Shown piece by piece: positions 25,859 through 34,352 of a stretch of 64,000 nucleotides of DNA; position 1 is the first letter of the stretch; every line of letters starts with the position of its first letter. Made by a program: the position numbers and the translations under genes. The stretch covers positions 186,001-250,000 of the forward strand of contig CAZSXU010000002.1 in NCBI GenBank assembly GCA_964610505.1. Reading direction: 5' to 3'. The notes below the pieces were generated by a model. That model searched no databases. It was not told the origin of the DNA and saw only the letters and a program-made list of their open reading frames with translations. Origin of the DNA: CAZSXU01 sp964610505 (GTDB lineage: Bacteria > Arandabacterota > Arandabacteria > JAGLYR01).

Positions 25859-26038
25859 TTGGCTGTTCCAAAACGGAAGGTTTCGAAGTCCCGTCGGGAC
25901 AAACGTCGAACGCACTGGAAACTGGATTCTCCGCCGAAATCCATCTGCTCGCACTGTCATCAACCCAAGCTGCCTCATCGGGTTTGTCCGCATTGCGGTT
26001 ACTACAACGGCAAGAAGGTGCTCGAGGGTGGGTCGTAG
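25859..26038 (+). CDS. rpmF: 50S ribosomal protein L32
   Basis: 59 residues from a TTG with GGAGGAG upstream. The N-terminus MAVPKRKVSKSRRDKRRTHW and the zinc-ribbon cysteines CSHCHQPKLPHRVCPHC are definitive for L32. All four zinc ligands are present, so this is the zinc-containing form. Located 94 nt after yceD and upstream of plsX, the conserved order in many bacteria. Confidence 0.97.
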   Translation: MAVPKRKVSKSRRDKRRTHWKLDSPPKSICSHCHQPKLPHRVCPHCGYYNGKKVLEGGS

Positions 26039-26161
26039 CCTCGATGAGGTAGACGGACGTGGCGGGACGAGAGGCCGACCGGCCGTGCGTGCGGTCCCGC
26101 TTCTGCAACGTGAGACTCGGGGTTCGAGGGGTTCCACTCTGTGGGGTTGGCTGGGCGTGGA

Positions 26162-27205
26162 ATGGCGAACATGCGGATAGCGGTCGATGCGATGGGTGGG
26201 GATCACGCGCCCGGGGTGATCGTTGAAGGCGCCTCCCTTGCCGCACGTGAGATGAAGGGTGCCGTCGAGATTGTGCTGGTCGGTGACGAACCCCTCCTGC
26301 GTCGCGAGTTGGAGCAGCAGGGGCTTCGGCGGGACGAGTTTGAATTGATCCACGCCCCCGAAGCGGTGGCCATGAATGAATCTCCGACCGCCGCCGCGCG
26401 GAAGAAACCCAATTCCTCCATCGCTCTGTGCGCCAGAGCTCACCGTGAAGGTCGGGTGGACGCACTCGTGAGTGCAGGGAATACGGGCGCCGTCGTTGTG
26501 TCGTCCCTCCTGTCGCTGGGGCGGCTGCGACACGTCAATCGTCCGGGAATCGCGACTTTCCTTCCGACCGAGCGGGGCGGGTGCGTGATGATCGACGTGG
26601 GAGCGAACGCCGATTGCAAGCCGCTCAATCTCCTGCAGTTCGGCGTCATGGGCGGCATGTACGCGGAAATGTTGCTCGGCCGCAACGAACCCAGCGTGGG
26701 ACTCCTGAATATCGGGTCGGAGCGATCGAAAGGGAGCGAACTGGTGCAGGCCGCCCATGACCTGATGATCTCCTCTCCCTTGAATTTCATCGGGAACGTG
26801 GAAGGCGACGGGGTCTTCGGGGGAGAAGCCGACGTCGTCGTGTGCGATGGCTTCGTGGGAAATGTCATTCTCAAGTTCACGGAAAGCGTGGTGGGTCTTC
26901 TGACGAGTATGATTCGATCCCACGTGGCGGCGGACTGGCGGGGGCGGTTGGGGGGCGCGTTGCTCAAACCTGCGTTCAGGGCTTTCCGAACTCAGCTGGA
27001 TTACGCGGAATACGGGGGAGCCCCTCTACTGGGAGTGGACGGGGTGTGCATCATCAGTCACGGAAGCTCGTCCGCGAAGGCGATCAAGAACGCCGTGAAG
27101 GTTGCAGGACGGTTTGTCGATCGGAACGTCAATGGGTCAATCTGCCAGCAGCTAGAGGCCAACGGATATGTCAAAGCAAGACAGAAAGCCACGAGCGCGA
27201 ATTAG
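26162..27205 (+). CDS. plsX: Phosphate acyltransferase PlsX
   Basis: 347 residues (or 344 from the ATG at 26171). MRIAVDAMGGDHAPG opens the protein, followed by SAGNTGAVV and ERGGCVMIDVGANADCKP; all are PlsX signatures. It converts acyl-ACP to acyl-phosphate for phospholipid synthesis with PlsY. The 3' end overlaps fabH by 38 nt. Part of the plsX-fabH-fabD-fabG-acpP-fabF operon. Confidence 0.96.
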   Translation: MANMRIAVDAMGGDHAPGVIVEGASLAAREMKGAVEIVLVGDEPLLRRELEQQGLRRDEFELIHAPEAVAMNESPTAAARKKPNSSIALCARAHREGRVDALVSAGNTGAVVVSSLLSLGRLRHVNRPGIATFLPTERGGCVMIDVGANADCKPLNLLQFGVMGGMYAEMLLGRNEPSVGLLNIGSERSKGSELVQAAHDLMISSPLNFIGNVEGDGVFGGEADVVVCDGFVGNVILKFTESVVGLLTSMIRSHVAADWRGRLGGALLKPAFRAFRTQLDYAEYGGAPLLGVDGVCIISHGSSSAKAIKNAVKVAGRFVDRNVNGSICQQLEANGYVKARQKATSAN

Positions 27206-28166
27206 CGGTACAGGTTCAGCCGTGCCGAAAGGGATCCTGACCAACGCCGAACTCGAGCGAATGGTGGAAACCACGGACGAGTGGATCATGGAACGGACGG
27301 GGATCAAGGAACGCCATGTGAGCGACACCAACACCGCGACCTCCGACCTCTGCGTCGATGCAACGAAGCGGGCGCTGGCGGATGCCGGTGTCTCGCCCGA
27401 CGAGGTCGAGATGCTGATCGTAGCCACGGTGACGCCCGACCAGATTCTCCCGTCAACCGCATGTATCGTTCAGGACAAGCTGGGACTGAAAAACGCCTTG
27501 GCTTTCGATGTCGCTGCGGCCTGTACGGGATTTGTCTATGGACTGTCGATTGCGGACCATTTCATTCGAGCAGGGACCTACAAGAAGATCGTCGTGATCG
27601 GCGCCGAGATGCTATCGACCATTACCGACTGGGAGGACCGAACAACCGCCGTACTCTTTGGGGATGGCGCGGGCGCCGCCGTGCTGGAGCCTTCGAAGGG
27701 TTCGGAGGGCGTACTTTCAACCTTTCTGCGGAGCGATGGAAGCCTGCGGGAGTTTCTCTACGTTCCGGGAGGCGGATCCCGTTTTCCGTCGTCTGAGAAG
27801 ACCCTTCAGGATCGCATGCACTACGTGAAGATGAGCGGCAACAACGTGTTCAAACATGCTGTCCGAGCCATGGGTGATGCGGCGCAGAAGGTGCTCGACG
27901 ACGCGGGGGTCAGCAGTGGAGACCTGGACTACTTCGTTCCGCATCAGGCCAACTTGAGAATCATCAAGGCCACCGCCGAGAGAATCCACGTTCCCATGGA
28001 GAAAGTCTACGTGAACGTGGACCGCTACGGCAACACGTCGTCGGCGTCGATTCCCATTGCTCTGGACGAGATCAACCGTTCCGGGGGGCTCAAGGACGGG
28101 AGTCTGGTGGAGATGGTGGCTTTCGGCGGCGGGTTCACCTGGGGCGCCGCTCTCTTGAGGTGGTGA
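27168..28166 (+). CDS. fabH: 3-oxoacyl-ACP synthase III (FabH)
   Basis: 332 residues, thiolase fold. The catalytic triad is visible as C119 (AAACTGF), H259 (PHQAN) and N289 (YGNTSS). It condenses acetyl-CoA with malonyl-ACP to begin fatty acid synthesis. The start lies within plsX, indicating translational coupling. Confidence 0.97.
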   Translation: MSKQDRKPRARISGTGSAVPKGILTNAELERMVETTDEWIMERTGIKERHVSDTNTATSDLCVDATKRALADAGVSPDEVEMLIVATVTPDQILPSTACIVQDKLGLKNALAFDVAAACTGFVYGLSIADHFIRAGTYKKIVVIGAEMLSTITDWEDRTTAVLFGDGAGAAVLEPSKGSEGVLSTFLRSDGSLREFLYVPGGGSRFPSSEKTLQDRMHYVKMSGNNVFKHAVRAMGDAAQKVLDDAGVSSGDLDYFVPHQANLRIIKATAERIHVPMEKVYVNVDRYGNTSSASIPIALDEINRSGGLKDGSLVEMVAFGGGFTWGAALLRW

Positions 28167-28177
28167 GATACCGGACC

Positions 28178-29134
28178 ATGGGAACCGCTTTTCTTTTTCC
28201 CGGCCAGGGCGCACAGCACGTGGGTATGGGCCGGGACCTGTATGAAACCTGGGAAGAGTGTCGGGTTGTTTTTGAACGGGCGAACGAGGCGCTCGGCATG
28301 GATCTTTCCGGGCTCTGTTTTGAGGGGCCCGAGGGGGATCTCGTCAAAACCGTGAACGCTCAGCCCGCGATCCTGACTCATTCCGTGGCCGTCTGGAGTC
28401 TGGTCTCGTCCGGTGGTCTGACGGCCGATCGGGTTGCCGGCCATTCGGTGGGGGAATACGCCGCGCTCGTGGCCTCGAGGACACTGAGTTTCGAGGATGC
28501 CGTGCGGCTGGTCCGGCGGCGCGGGGAACTGATGTATGAGGCCGGGATCAGCCACCCGGGAACCATGGCGGCCGTGGTGGGGCTGGACGAAGAGGTGGTG
28601 TCCGGGATCTGCCGAGAGGCGAGCGGCCGGGGAATCGTCCAAGTCGCCAACCTGAATTCCCTGGAGCAGATCGTGATCTCGGGATCGGTTCCCGGAGTTG
28701 AGGAAGCGGAGAGATTGGCGAGGGAAGCGGGAGCGAAGCGCGTGATCCGGCTGGAGGTCAGCGGAGCGTTTCACTCTGCCCTTATGGAGGGCGCGCAAGA
28801 AGGCTTGAGGGAAGCCCTCGGCCGGGTGACCTTCGGACCGCCCGAAGTGCCCGTGGTTGCCAACGTGGAGGGCCGCTCTCTGGCGGAAGGCGAGGCTCTC
28901 CGGCGCGCGCTGGATTTGCAGCTGACGTCTCCGGTTCGATGGGTCAGCTGCATGGAGACGTTAATCCACGAAGGATGTGAGACTTTCATAGAGTTGGGTC
29001 CCGGTCGAGTTCTGAGCGGTCTCATGCGGCGCTTCGACCGAGGGAAGACCGTCCATGCGGCGGGAGACCGGGAATCCGTCGAGGACCTCCGGAAAGCACT
29101 GGGGTTGAGGGGGGGTGCGGAATCATGCTGTTGA
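28178..29134 (+). CDS. fabD: Malonyl-CoA:ACP transacylase (FabD)
   Basis: 318 residues. The N-terminus MGTAFLFPGQGAQ, the nucleophile motif GHSVGEY (S90) and catalytic H199 (GAFHS) define FabD. It loads malonyl onto acyl carrier protein. An in-frame GTG 18 nt upstream is possible, but homologues begin at the chosen ATG. It overlaps fabG by 10 nt. Confidence 0.96.
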   Translation: MGTAFLFPGQGAQHVGMGRDLYETWEECRVVFERANEALGMDLSGLCFEGPEGDLVKTVNAQPAILTHSVAVWSLVSSGGLTADRVAGHSVGEYAALVASRTLSFEDAVRLVRRRGELMYEAGISHPGTMAAVVGLDEEVVSGICREASGRGIVQVANLNSLEQIVISGSVPGVEEAERLAREAGAKRVIRLEVSGAFHSALMEGAQEGLREALGRVTFGPPEVPVVANVEGRSLAEGEALRRALDLQLTSPVRWVSCMETLIHEGCETFIELGPGRVLSGLMRRFDRGKTVHAAGDRESVEDLRKALGLRGGAESCC

Positions 29135-29865
29135 AGGATCGGGTTGCGGTTGTGACGGGGGCCGCGCAGAACATCGGCAAGGCAATTGCCGTTGATCTGG
29201 CCGATCACGGTGCCGAGATCTGCCTGCTTGATGTCAACGGCCGGGAGGCGACGGCCGCGGCCGAAGAGATCAATGAACGTGGAGGACGGGCGGTTGCCTT
29301 TCAGGTCGATGTTTCGAATTTCGATGAGGTCATGGCGCTGGTTCCGAAGGTGCTCGACGCCTTCGACTCGGTTGATATCCTCGTGAACAACGCTGGGATC
29401 ACACGGGACAACTTGCTGGCGCGCATGACCGAGGACGAGTGGGACGCCGTCATTCAGGTCAACCTCAAGGGGGCGTTCACCTGTTCTCGGGCCTTCTGCC
29501 GTCCCATGATCAAACAACGCCGGGGCCGGATCATCAGCATTTCTTCGGTGATTGGACTTGCGGGAAACGCCGGTCAGGGGAACTACGCGGCTTCGAAGGC
29601 GGGGATGATCGGTCTGACCAAGTCCATGGCCCGAGAACTGGCGCCCCGCGGGATCACGGTGAACGCCGTGGCGCCGGGATTCATCGATACGGCGATGACC
29701 CAGGCGTTGTCGGATGCGGTGAGAGAGGGGCTTCTGCGCCGTGTCTCCATTCCAAGACTCGGCGCCCCGGAAGATGTGGCCGCGGCCGTGACGTTTCTTG
29801 CGTCCGATCGCGCTTCCTACATGACGGGACAGGTGTTGAACGTGGACGGCGGTATGGTAATGTAG
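29125..29865 (+). CDS. fabG: 3-oxoacyl-ACP reductase (FabG)
   Basis: 246 residues, classical SDR. The cofactor loop is TGAAQNIG instead of the usual TGASRGIG. NNAG and the catalytic N113, S140, Y154, K158 are all present. It reduces 3-oxoacyl-ACP. The altered cofactor loop could shift NADPH/NADH preference, which is inference. Overlaps fabD. Confidence 0.95.
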   Translation: MLLKDRVAVVTGAAQNIGKAIAVDLADHGAEICLLDVNGREATAAAEEINERGGRAVAFQVDVSNFDEVMALVPKVLDAFDSVDILVNNAGITRDNLLARMTEDEWDAVIQVNLKGAFTCSRAFCRPMIKQRRGRIISISSVIGLAGNAGQGNYAASKAGMIGLTKSMARELAPRGITVNAVAPGFIDTAMTQALSDAVREGLLRRVSIPRLGAPEDVAAAVTFLASDRASYMTGQVLNVDGGMVM

Positions 29866-29910
29866 CGAGTGAGGAGCAATCCTGCGGAGCGAAGGGAGGG
29901 CACAAACAAT

Positions 29911-30153
29911 ATGGAACAGGCACAGTTGGAGCAGAAGATCAAGGAGATCGTCGTTGAGAGACTGGGGGTCGACGAGGCGAAGGTGACGAATGAGGCATCC
30001 TTCATCGACGACCTGGGCGCCGATTCGCTGGATACCGTCGAACTGGTAATGGCGTTTGAGGAATCGTTCGGCATTGAGATTCCCGATGAAGACGCCGAGA
30101 AAATGGTCACGGTGAAAGACGCGTTGAAATACCTGAACGAGCACGTGGACTAG
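29911..30153 (+). CDS. acpP: Acyl carrier protein
   Basis: 80 residues, highly acidic. The phosphopantetheine attachment motif GADSLDTVE has Ser39. It carries growing acyl chains for all the surrounding Fab enzymes. ATG at 29911; the longer in-frame reading into the fabG-acpP spacer is not conserved. Confidence 0.98.
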   Translation: MEQAQLEQKIKEIVVERLGVDEAKVTNEASFIDDLGADSLDTVELVMAFEESFGIEIPDEDAEKMVTVKDALKYLNEHVD

Positions 30154-30202
30154 CGGAACGAGCGCCGCGCGGCGCTCAACAGAGATCCGTGGGAGAGTCC
30201 GG

Positions 30203-31456
30203 ATGAAGGAAAAGGGTACGAGAGTCGTGGTGACCGGATTGGGTGCGGTGACTCCGCTCGGTAACGACGTGACCGCTCTCTGGGAGGGGGTGTGCGCGGG
30301 ACGGAGCGGGATCGCTCGAATCACGCGATTCGACCCTGGGCCGTTCTCCTCGCAAATCGCGGGGGAAGCGACCGAGTTCTCAGCCGAGGCGTGTTTCGAC
30401 CGCAAGGAGATTCGCAAGACCGACCGATTCGCCCAATTGGGGATGGCGGCGTCGCTGGAGGCTTTCCGGGATGCCGGGCTGGACGGCGAGCGCCTGGTCC
30501 CGGAACGCGTCGGGGTTCTCATTGGCTCGGGCGTGGGTGGGTTGGAGACTATGGAACAGCAGCATTCCGTGTTGATCGAGCGCGGTCCCTCGAGAATCTC
30601 CCCCTATTTCATTACGATGATGATCATCAACGCCGTGTCGGGGCTGGTCTCTATCCGCCTGGGGGTCAAAGGGCCGAACGCGTCCACCGTAAGCGCGTGC
30701 GCGTCGGGAGCGCAGGCCCTGGGAGACGCCTTCAAGATTATCGAGCGGGGTCACGCGGACGTCATGGTCGCCGGCGGGGCGGAAGCTCCCATTACGAAAA
30801 TGGCCGTCGGCGGATTCTGCTCGATGAAGGCCCTCTCGACACGGAATGACGATCCTGAGGCCGCCTCGCGGCCCTTCGACAAGGACCGGGACGGTTTCAT
30901 CATTGCCGAGGGGGCCGGGATTGCGGTTCTCGAGTCGCTGGATCATGCTCTGGCTCGGGGCGCCAGGATTTACGCGGAGCTCGCCGGGTACGGATCGACG
31001 GGGGACGCGTTTCACCTGACGGCGCCTGCGCCGGAGGGGGAGGGCGCAGCGCGGTCGATGAAGGCGGCTATGGAAGATGGAGGGACAGGTGCGGATGGGA
31101 TCGACTACATCAACGCCCACGGCACATCGACGAATCTCAACGACAAGCTGGAAACGGCGGCAATCAAGAGCGTGTTCGGTGATCGCGCGTACAAGATTCC
31201 CGTGAGCGCGACCAAGTCGATGATCGGCCATCTGCTGGGCGCTGCGGGAGCGGCCGAATTCATCGTTACCGCCCTGGCCGTTCGGGAAGGCCGGATTCCA
31301 CCCACCATGAATCTTGAGAATCCGGATCCCGAGTGCGATCTGGACTACGTTCCGGGTCGATCGCCTCGGCAGGCAAGCGTTCGGGCGGCGTTGACGAACT
31401 CCCTGGGTTTCGGGGGGCACAACGTCACGCTGGCATTGAAGAGGTATTCGTCGTAA
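30203..31456 (+). CDS. fabF: 3-oxoacyl-ACP synthase II (FabF)
   Basis: 417 residues. Catalytic residues are C166 (SACASG), H306 (NAHGTST) and H343 (MIGHLLGAAG), the C-H-H arrangement of elongating ketosynthases. It extends acyl chains by two carbons. Follows acpP by 49 nt and precedes rnc, the classic acpP-fabF-rnc order. Confidence 0.97.
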   Translation: MKEKGTRVVVTGLGAVTPLGNDVTALWEGVCAGRSGIARITRFDPGPFSSQIAGEATEFSAEACFDRKEIRKTDRFAQLGMAASLEAFRDAGLDGERLVPERVGVLIGSGVGGLETMEQQHSVLIERGPSRISPYFITMMIINAVSGLVSIRLGVKGPNASTVSACASGAQALGDAFKIIERGHADVMVAGGAEAPITKMAVGGFCSMKALSTRNDDPEAASRPFDKDRDGFIIAEGAGIAVLESLDHALARGARIYAELAGYGSTGDAFHLTAPAPEGEGAARSMKAAMEDGGTGADGIDYINAHGTSTNLNDKLETAAIKSVFGDRAYKIPVSATKSMIGHLLGAAGAAEFIVTALAVREGRIPPTMNLENPDPECDLDYVPGRSPRQASVRAALTNSLGFGGHNVTLALKRYSS

Positions 31457-31481
31457 TCACAACGCAGAGGAGTCGATACCC

Positions 31482-32276
31482 ATCGGAGGCATCAGACATT
31501 GGCTTTCTCGGCTTTCGGGAAAGCGACCACGCGGAATCGAGCGCGAGCGAGCGAAGGTTCTCGAGATATTCGAGCGGAAGACCGGAATTCGGTTCGCGCG
31601 TTTGAATTTGCTGGACGAGGCACTGACCCATCGTTCGTTCTCGTCTAGGCTTCCGGATCGGGAGGTTCCCTCCAATCAAAGGCTCGAGTTCCTGGGGGAT
31701 TCGGTCTTGGGCCTGGTGGTCAGCGAGGACCTGTATCAGGGCGAGCCTTTCTGGACGGAGGGGGACCTGACAAAGCGGAAATCGATTCTGGTATCCAAGA
31801 CCATGTTGGCCGAGCGGGCCCGAGATCTGGAGGTGGGACGCTTCCTCCGGTTGAGCGAAGAGGAGATGGACGCAGGGGGGAGCGATCGGGACTCCGCTCT
31901 TGCGGACGCGCTCGAGGCCATCATCGGCGCGCTATACGTGGATGGGGGGTTGGATGCGGCCGCAGACTTTGTTGGAAGGCACCTGTTGGTGCCCGTTAGC
32001 TCGGTCGACGTGACCGACGAACACCCCAACTTCAAGAGCGAACTCCAGGAGCGAGTCCAGGCCGACTACCGCATCCATCCCCGCTATCGAGTGGTGAACA
32101 CGGAAGGACCCGACCACGAGAAGATCTTCACCGTCGAAGTCTCGGTGGGCAAACGAGTGGTGGGACTGGGAACGGGCAAGAGCAAGAAAGAGGCGGAGCA
32201 GATGGCGGCCAGCGAGGCCCTCCGCCGTGCACCGTGGTTCGAGGAAGATTCCCCTCGTGAGCAGAGCGGCGTCTGA
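31482..32276 (+). CDS. rnc: Ribonuclease III, apparent non-canonical start codon
   Basis: About 264 residues. The RNase III signature is QRLEFLGDSVLGLVVSE, and a dsRNA-binding domain occupies the last 75 residues. The conserved N-terminal region (KVLEIFERKTGIRFARLNLLDEALTHRSF) requires a start upstream of the first canonical codon, TTG 31602, which lies inside it. Between the in-frame stop at 31437 and 31602 there is no ATG, GTG, TTG or CTG. GAGGAG at 31467-31472 is 9 nt before ATC 31482; ATA 31476 and ATT 31446 are alternatives. RNase III processes rRNA precursors and structured mRNAs. The start coordinate is a best guess. Confidence 0.9.
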   Translation: MGGIRHWLSRLSGKRPRGIERERAKVLEIFERKTGIRFARLNLLDEALTHRSFSSRLPDREVPSNQRLEFLGDSVLGLVVSEDLYQGEPFWTEGDLTKRKSILVSKTMLAERARDLEVGRFLRLSEEEMDAGGSDRDSALADALEAIIGALYVDGGLDAAADFVGRHLLVPVSSVDVTDEHPNFKSELQERVQADYRIHPRYRVVNTEGPDHEKIFTVEVSVGKRVVGLGTGKSKKEAEQMAASEALRRAPWFEEDSPREQSGV

Positions 32277-32329
32277 ACTCCGGTTGAGACCGGAGGCCTC
32301 GGCGGTCGATGGTGGGAGAGGAGACGACG

Positions 32330-33256
32330 ATGGCGCTCGTTTCGAGCAAAGAAATCCTGGAGAGGGCGCGGGCGGGCGGCTATGCCGTCGGTGCTTTCAA
32401 CACGAACAACCTGGAGAGCACGCAGGCGATCATCTCGAGTGCACAGGAGCTCGGTGCTCCCGTGATGATTGCCACGTCGCAGTCCGCCATCGCGTACGCG
32501 GGTGGAGCGAATCTCCAGAGCATGGTCAACATGCTGGCGGATGCCGCCGACGTGCCGGTGGCTCTTCATCTGGACCACGGTACGGACCCGGATATCATTC
32601 GGAAGTGCATCGAATGGGGCTGGACCTCTATTATGATCGATGCATCCGCCAAGCCTTTCGAGGAGAACGTGGCCGCCACGAAGGAGATCGTGGATCGGGC
32701 CCACGCCAGAGACATTCCCGTGGAGGCCGAGATCGGGCAACTCAAGGGGATCGAGGACCAGATTCGAGTTGCGGAGGAGGAGGCACATCTGACGGATCCG
32801 GGTGAGGCCGAGCGCTTCGTTGCGGAGACGGGATGCGACTCCCTGGCCGTGGCCGTAGGAACCTCCCACGGCGCTTACAAGTTCAAGGGCCGTGGAAAAC
32901 TGGCAATGGAGCGTTTGAAAGAAATCGCCGCGCGCGTATCCATCCCTCTTGTGCTCCACGGAGCTTCGGGTGTGCCGGCGGATGTGCTGGAACGGGCGGA
33001 ACGTTTCGGGGCCAAGCTGCCCGGAGCCAAAGGCGTACCGGAGGAGGAGATTCGGGCGGCGGTCCAGCTGGGCATTTCGAAGATCAATATCGACACCGAT
33101 CTTCGTCTCGCCTTCACGGGGGCGGTTCGAGAGGTGCTGGTGAGCCAACCGGAGGTGTTCGATCCGCGGAAGATCCTGGGGCCCGCCCGGGACGCGATCA
33201 AGGATGTTGTGAAAAGAAAAATGAGACTCTTCGGCTCGGAGGGCAAGGCCGCGTAG
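32330..33256 (+). CDS. fba: Class II fructose-bisphosphate aldolase
   Basis: 308 residues. VGAFNTNNLE, the zinc-binding HLDHGTD, LAVAVGTSHGAYKFKG and LVLHGASGVP motifs define class II aldolases. GISKINIDTDLR is the C-terminal phosphate-binding region. It cleaves fructose-1,6-bisphosphate in glycolysis; tagatose-bisphosphate aldolase is a close relative that cannot be excluded. ATG at 32330 follows GGAGAGGAG. First of four consecutive glycolytic genes. Confidence 0.92.
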   Translation: MALVSSKEILERARAGGYAVGAFNTNNLESTQAIISSAQELGAPVMIATSQSAIAYAGGANLQSMVNMLADAADVPVALHLDHGTDPDIIRKCIEWGWTSIMIDASAKPFEENVAATKEIVDRAHARDIPVEAEIGQLKGIEDQIRVAEEEAHLTDPGEAERFVAETGCDSLAVAVGTSHGAYKFKGRGKLAMERLKEIAARVSIPLVLHGASGVPADVLERAERFGAKLPGAKGVPEEEIRAAVQLGISKINIDTDLRLAFTGAVREVLVSQPEVFDPRKILGPARDAIKDVVKRKMRLFGSEGKAA

Positions 33257-33328
33257 TGGAGATGTTGCAGGGACCGGAGCCTGGGGACCCGCATCATTCC
33301 GCCTGGCCGGGGGATGGAGGAGGAAACG

Positions 33329-34327
33329 ATGGCAGTCAAACTGGGGATCAATGGGTTGGGCAGAATCGGGAAGCTGGTCCTGAGACTGAGCCGGACGTAC
33401 GACGACGTCGAGGTCATGGGGATCAATGATATTACGGACACGCGGACCCTGGCGCACCTTCTCAAGTACGATTCGGTCCACGGCACCATGACCGAAGAGG
33501 TCGTCGGTGAGGAGGGGGCCATCCGAATCGATGGAGTTCCGATTCGGGTTACCCAAGAGCCCGATCCGGGCAAGCTCCCGTGGAAGAAGCTGGGCGTAGA
33601 CGTCGTCATCGAATCGACCGGTCGCTTCCGCGACCGGGAATCCGCTTCGAGGCATCTGGCGGCCGGGGCCGGAAAGGTGATCATCTCCGCCCCGGGTAAG
33701 GACGTGGACGTCACCCTCTGTATGGGAGTCAACGACGCGGACTACGATGCATCGAAGCACAGGATCATCTCAACGGCCTCCTGCACAACGAACTGTCTGG
33801 CCCCGGCGGCGAAGATCCTGGATGACGAGTTCGGCATCGTCCACGGTCTCATGACGACCATTCACGCCTATACCAACGACCAGCACGTGCTCGATCTTCC
33901 CCACAAGGACCTTCGGCGCGCTCGGGCGGCCGCCGTGTCCATGATCCCCACGACGACGGGCGCCGCCAAGGCCATCGGTCTCGTGTTACCGACGCTCAAG
34001 GGAAAACTTGACGGAATGGCGGTGAGGGTGCCGACCTCGGACGGCTCGATCGTGGATCTGGTGGTTCAGGTGGAGAAGCCCGCCACGGCGGAGGCGGTCA
34101 ACGCGAAGCTCAAAGCGGCGGCGGAAGGTCCCCTCAAGGGATTCCTCCGCTACACGGAGGACCCCATTGTCTCCGTGGACATCGTGGGCGACCGGCATTC
34201 GTCCATCGTCGATGGCCTGTCGACCAAGGTGATGGGCGACAAGATGATCAAGGTGTTGTGCTGGTATGATAACGAAATGGGATATGCGAACCGGATGGTG
34301 GATTGCAGCCGCATGATGGGCGGATAG
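33329..34327 (+). CDS. gap: Glyceraldehyde-3-phosphate dehydrogenase
   Basis: 332 residues. NAD-binding GINGLGRIGK (6-15), catalytic C152 in ASCTTNCL and H179. The acidic residue after the second strand (GINDITD) points to NAD rather than NADP preference. Glycolytic enzyme. ATG at 33329 with GGAGGA upstream. Followed 25 nt later by pgk. Confidence 0.97.
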   Translation: MAVKLGINGLGRIGKLVLRLSRTYDDVEVMGINDITDTRTLAHLLKYDSVHGTMTEEVVGEEGAIRIDGVPIRVTQEPDPGKLPWKKLGVDVVIESTGRFRDRESASRHLAAGAGKVIISAPGKDVDVTLCMGVNDADYDASKHRIISTASCTTNCLAPAAKILDDEFGIVHGLMTTIHAYTNDQHVLDLPHKDLRRARAAAVSMIPTTTGAAKAIGLVLPTLKGKLDGMAVRVPTSDGSIVDLVVQVEKPATAEAVNAKLKAAAEGPLKGFLRYTEDPIVSVDIVGDRHSSIVDGLSTKVMGDKMIKVLCWYDNEMGYANRMVDCSRMMGG

Positions 34328-34352
34328 GCCCGGCGGGGCGCGGAGGAGTCGG

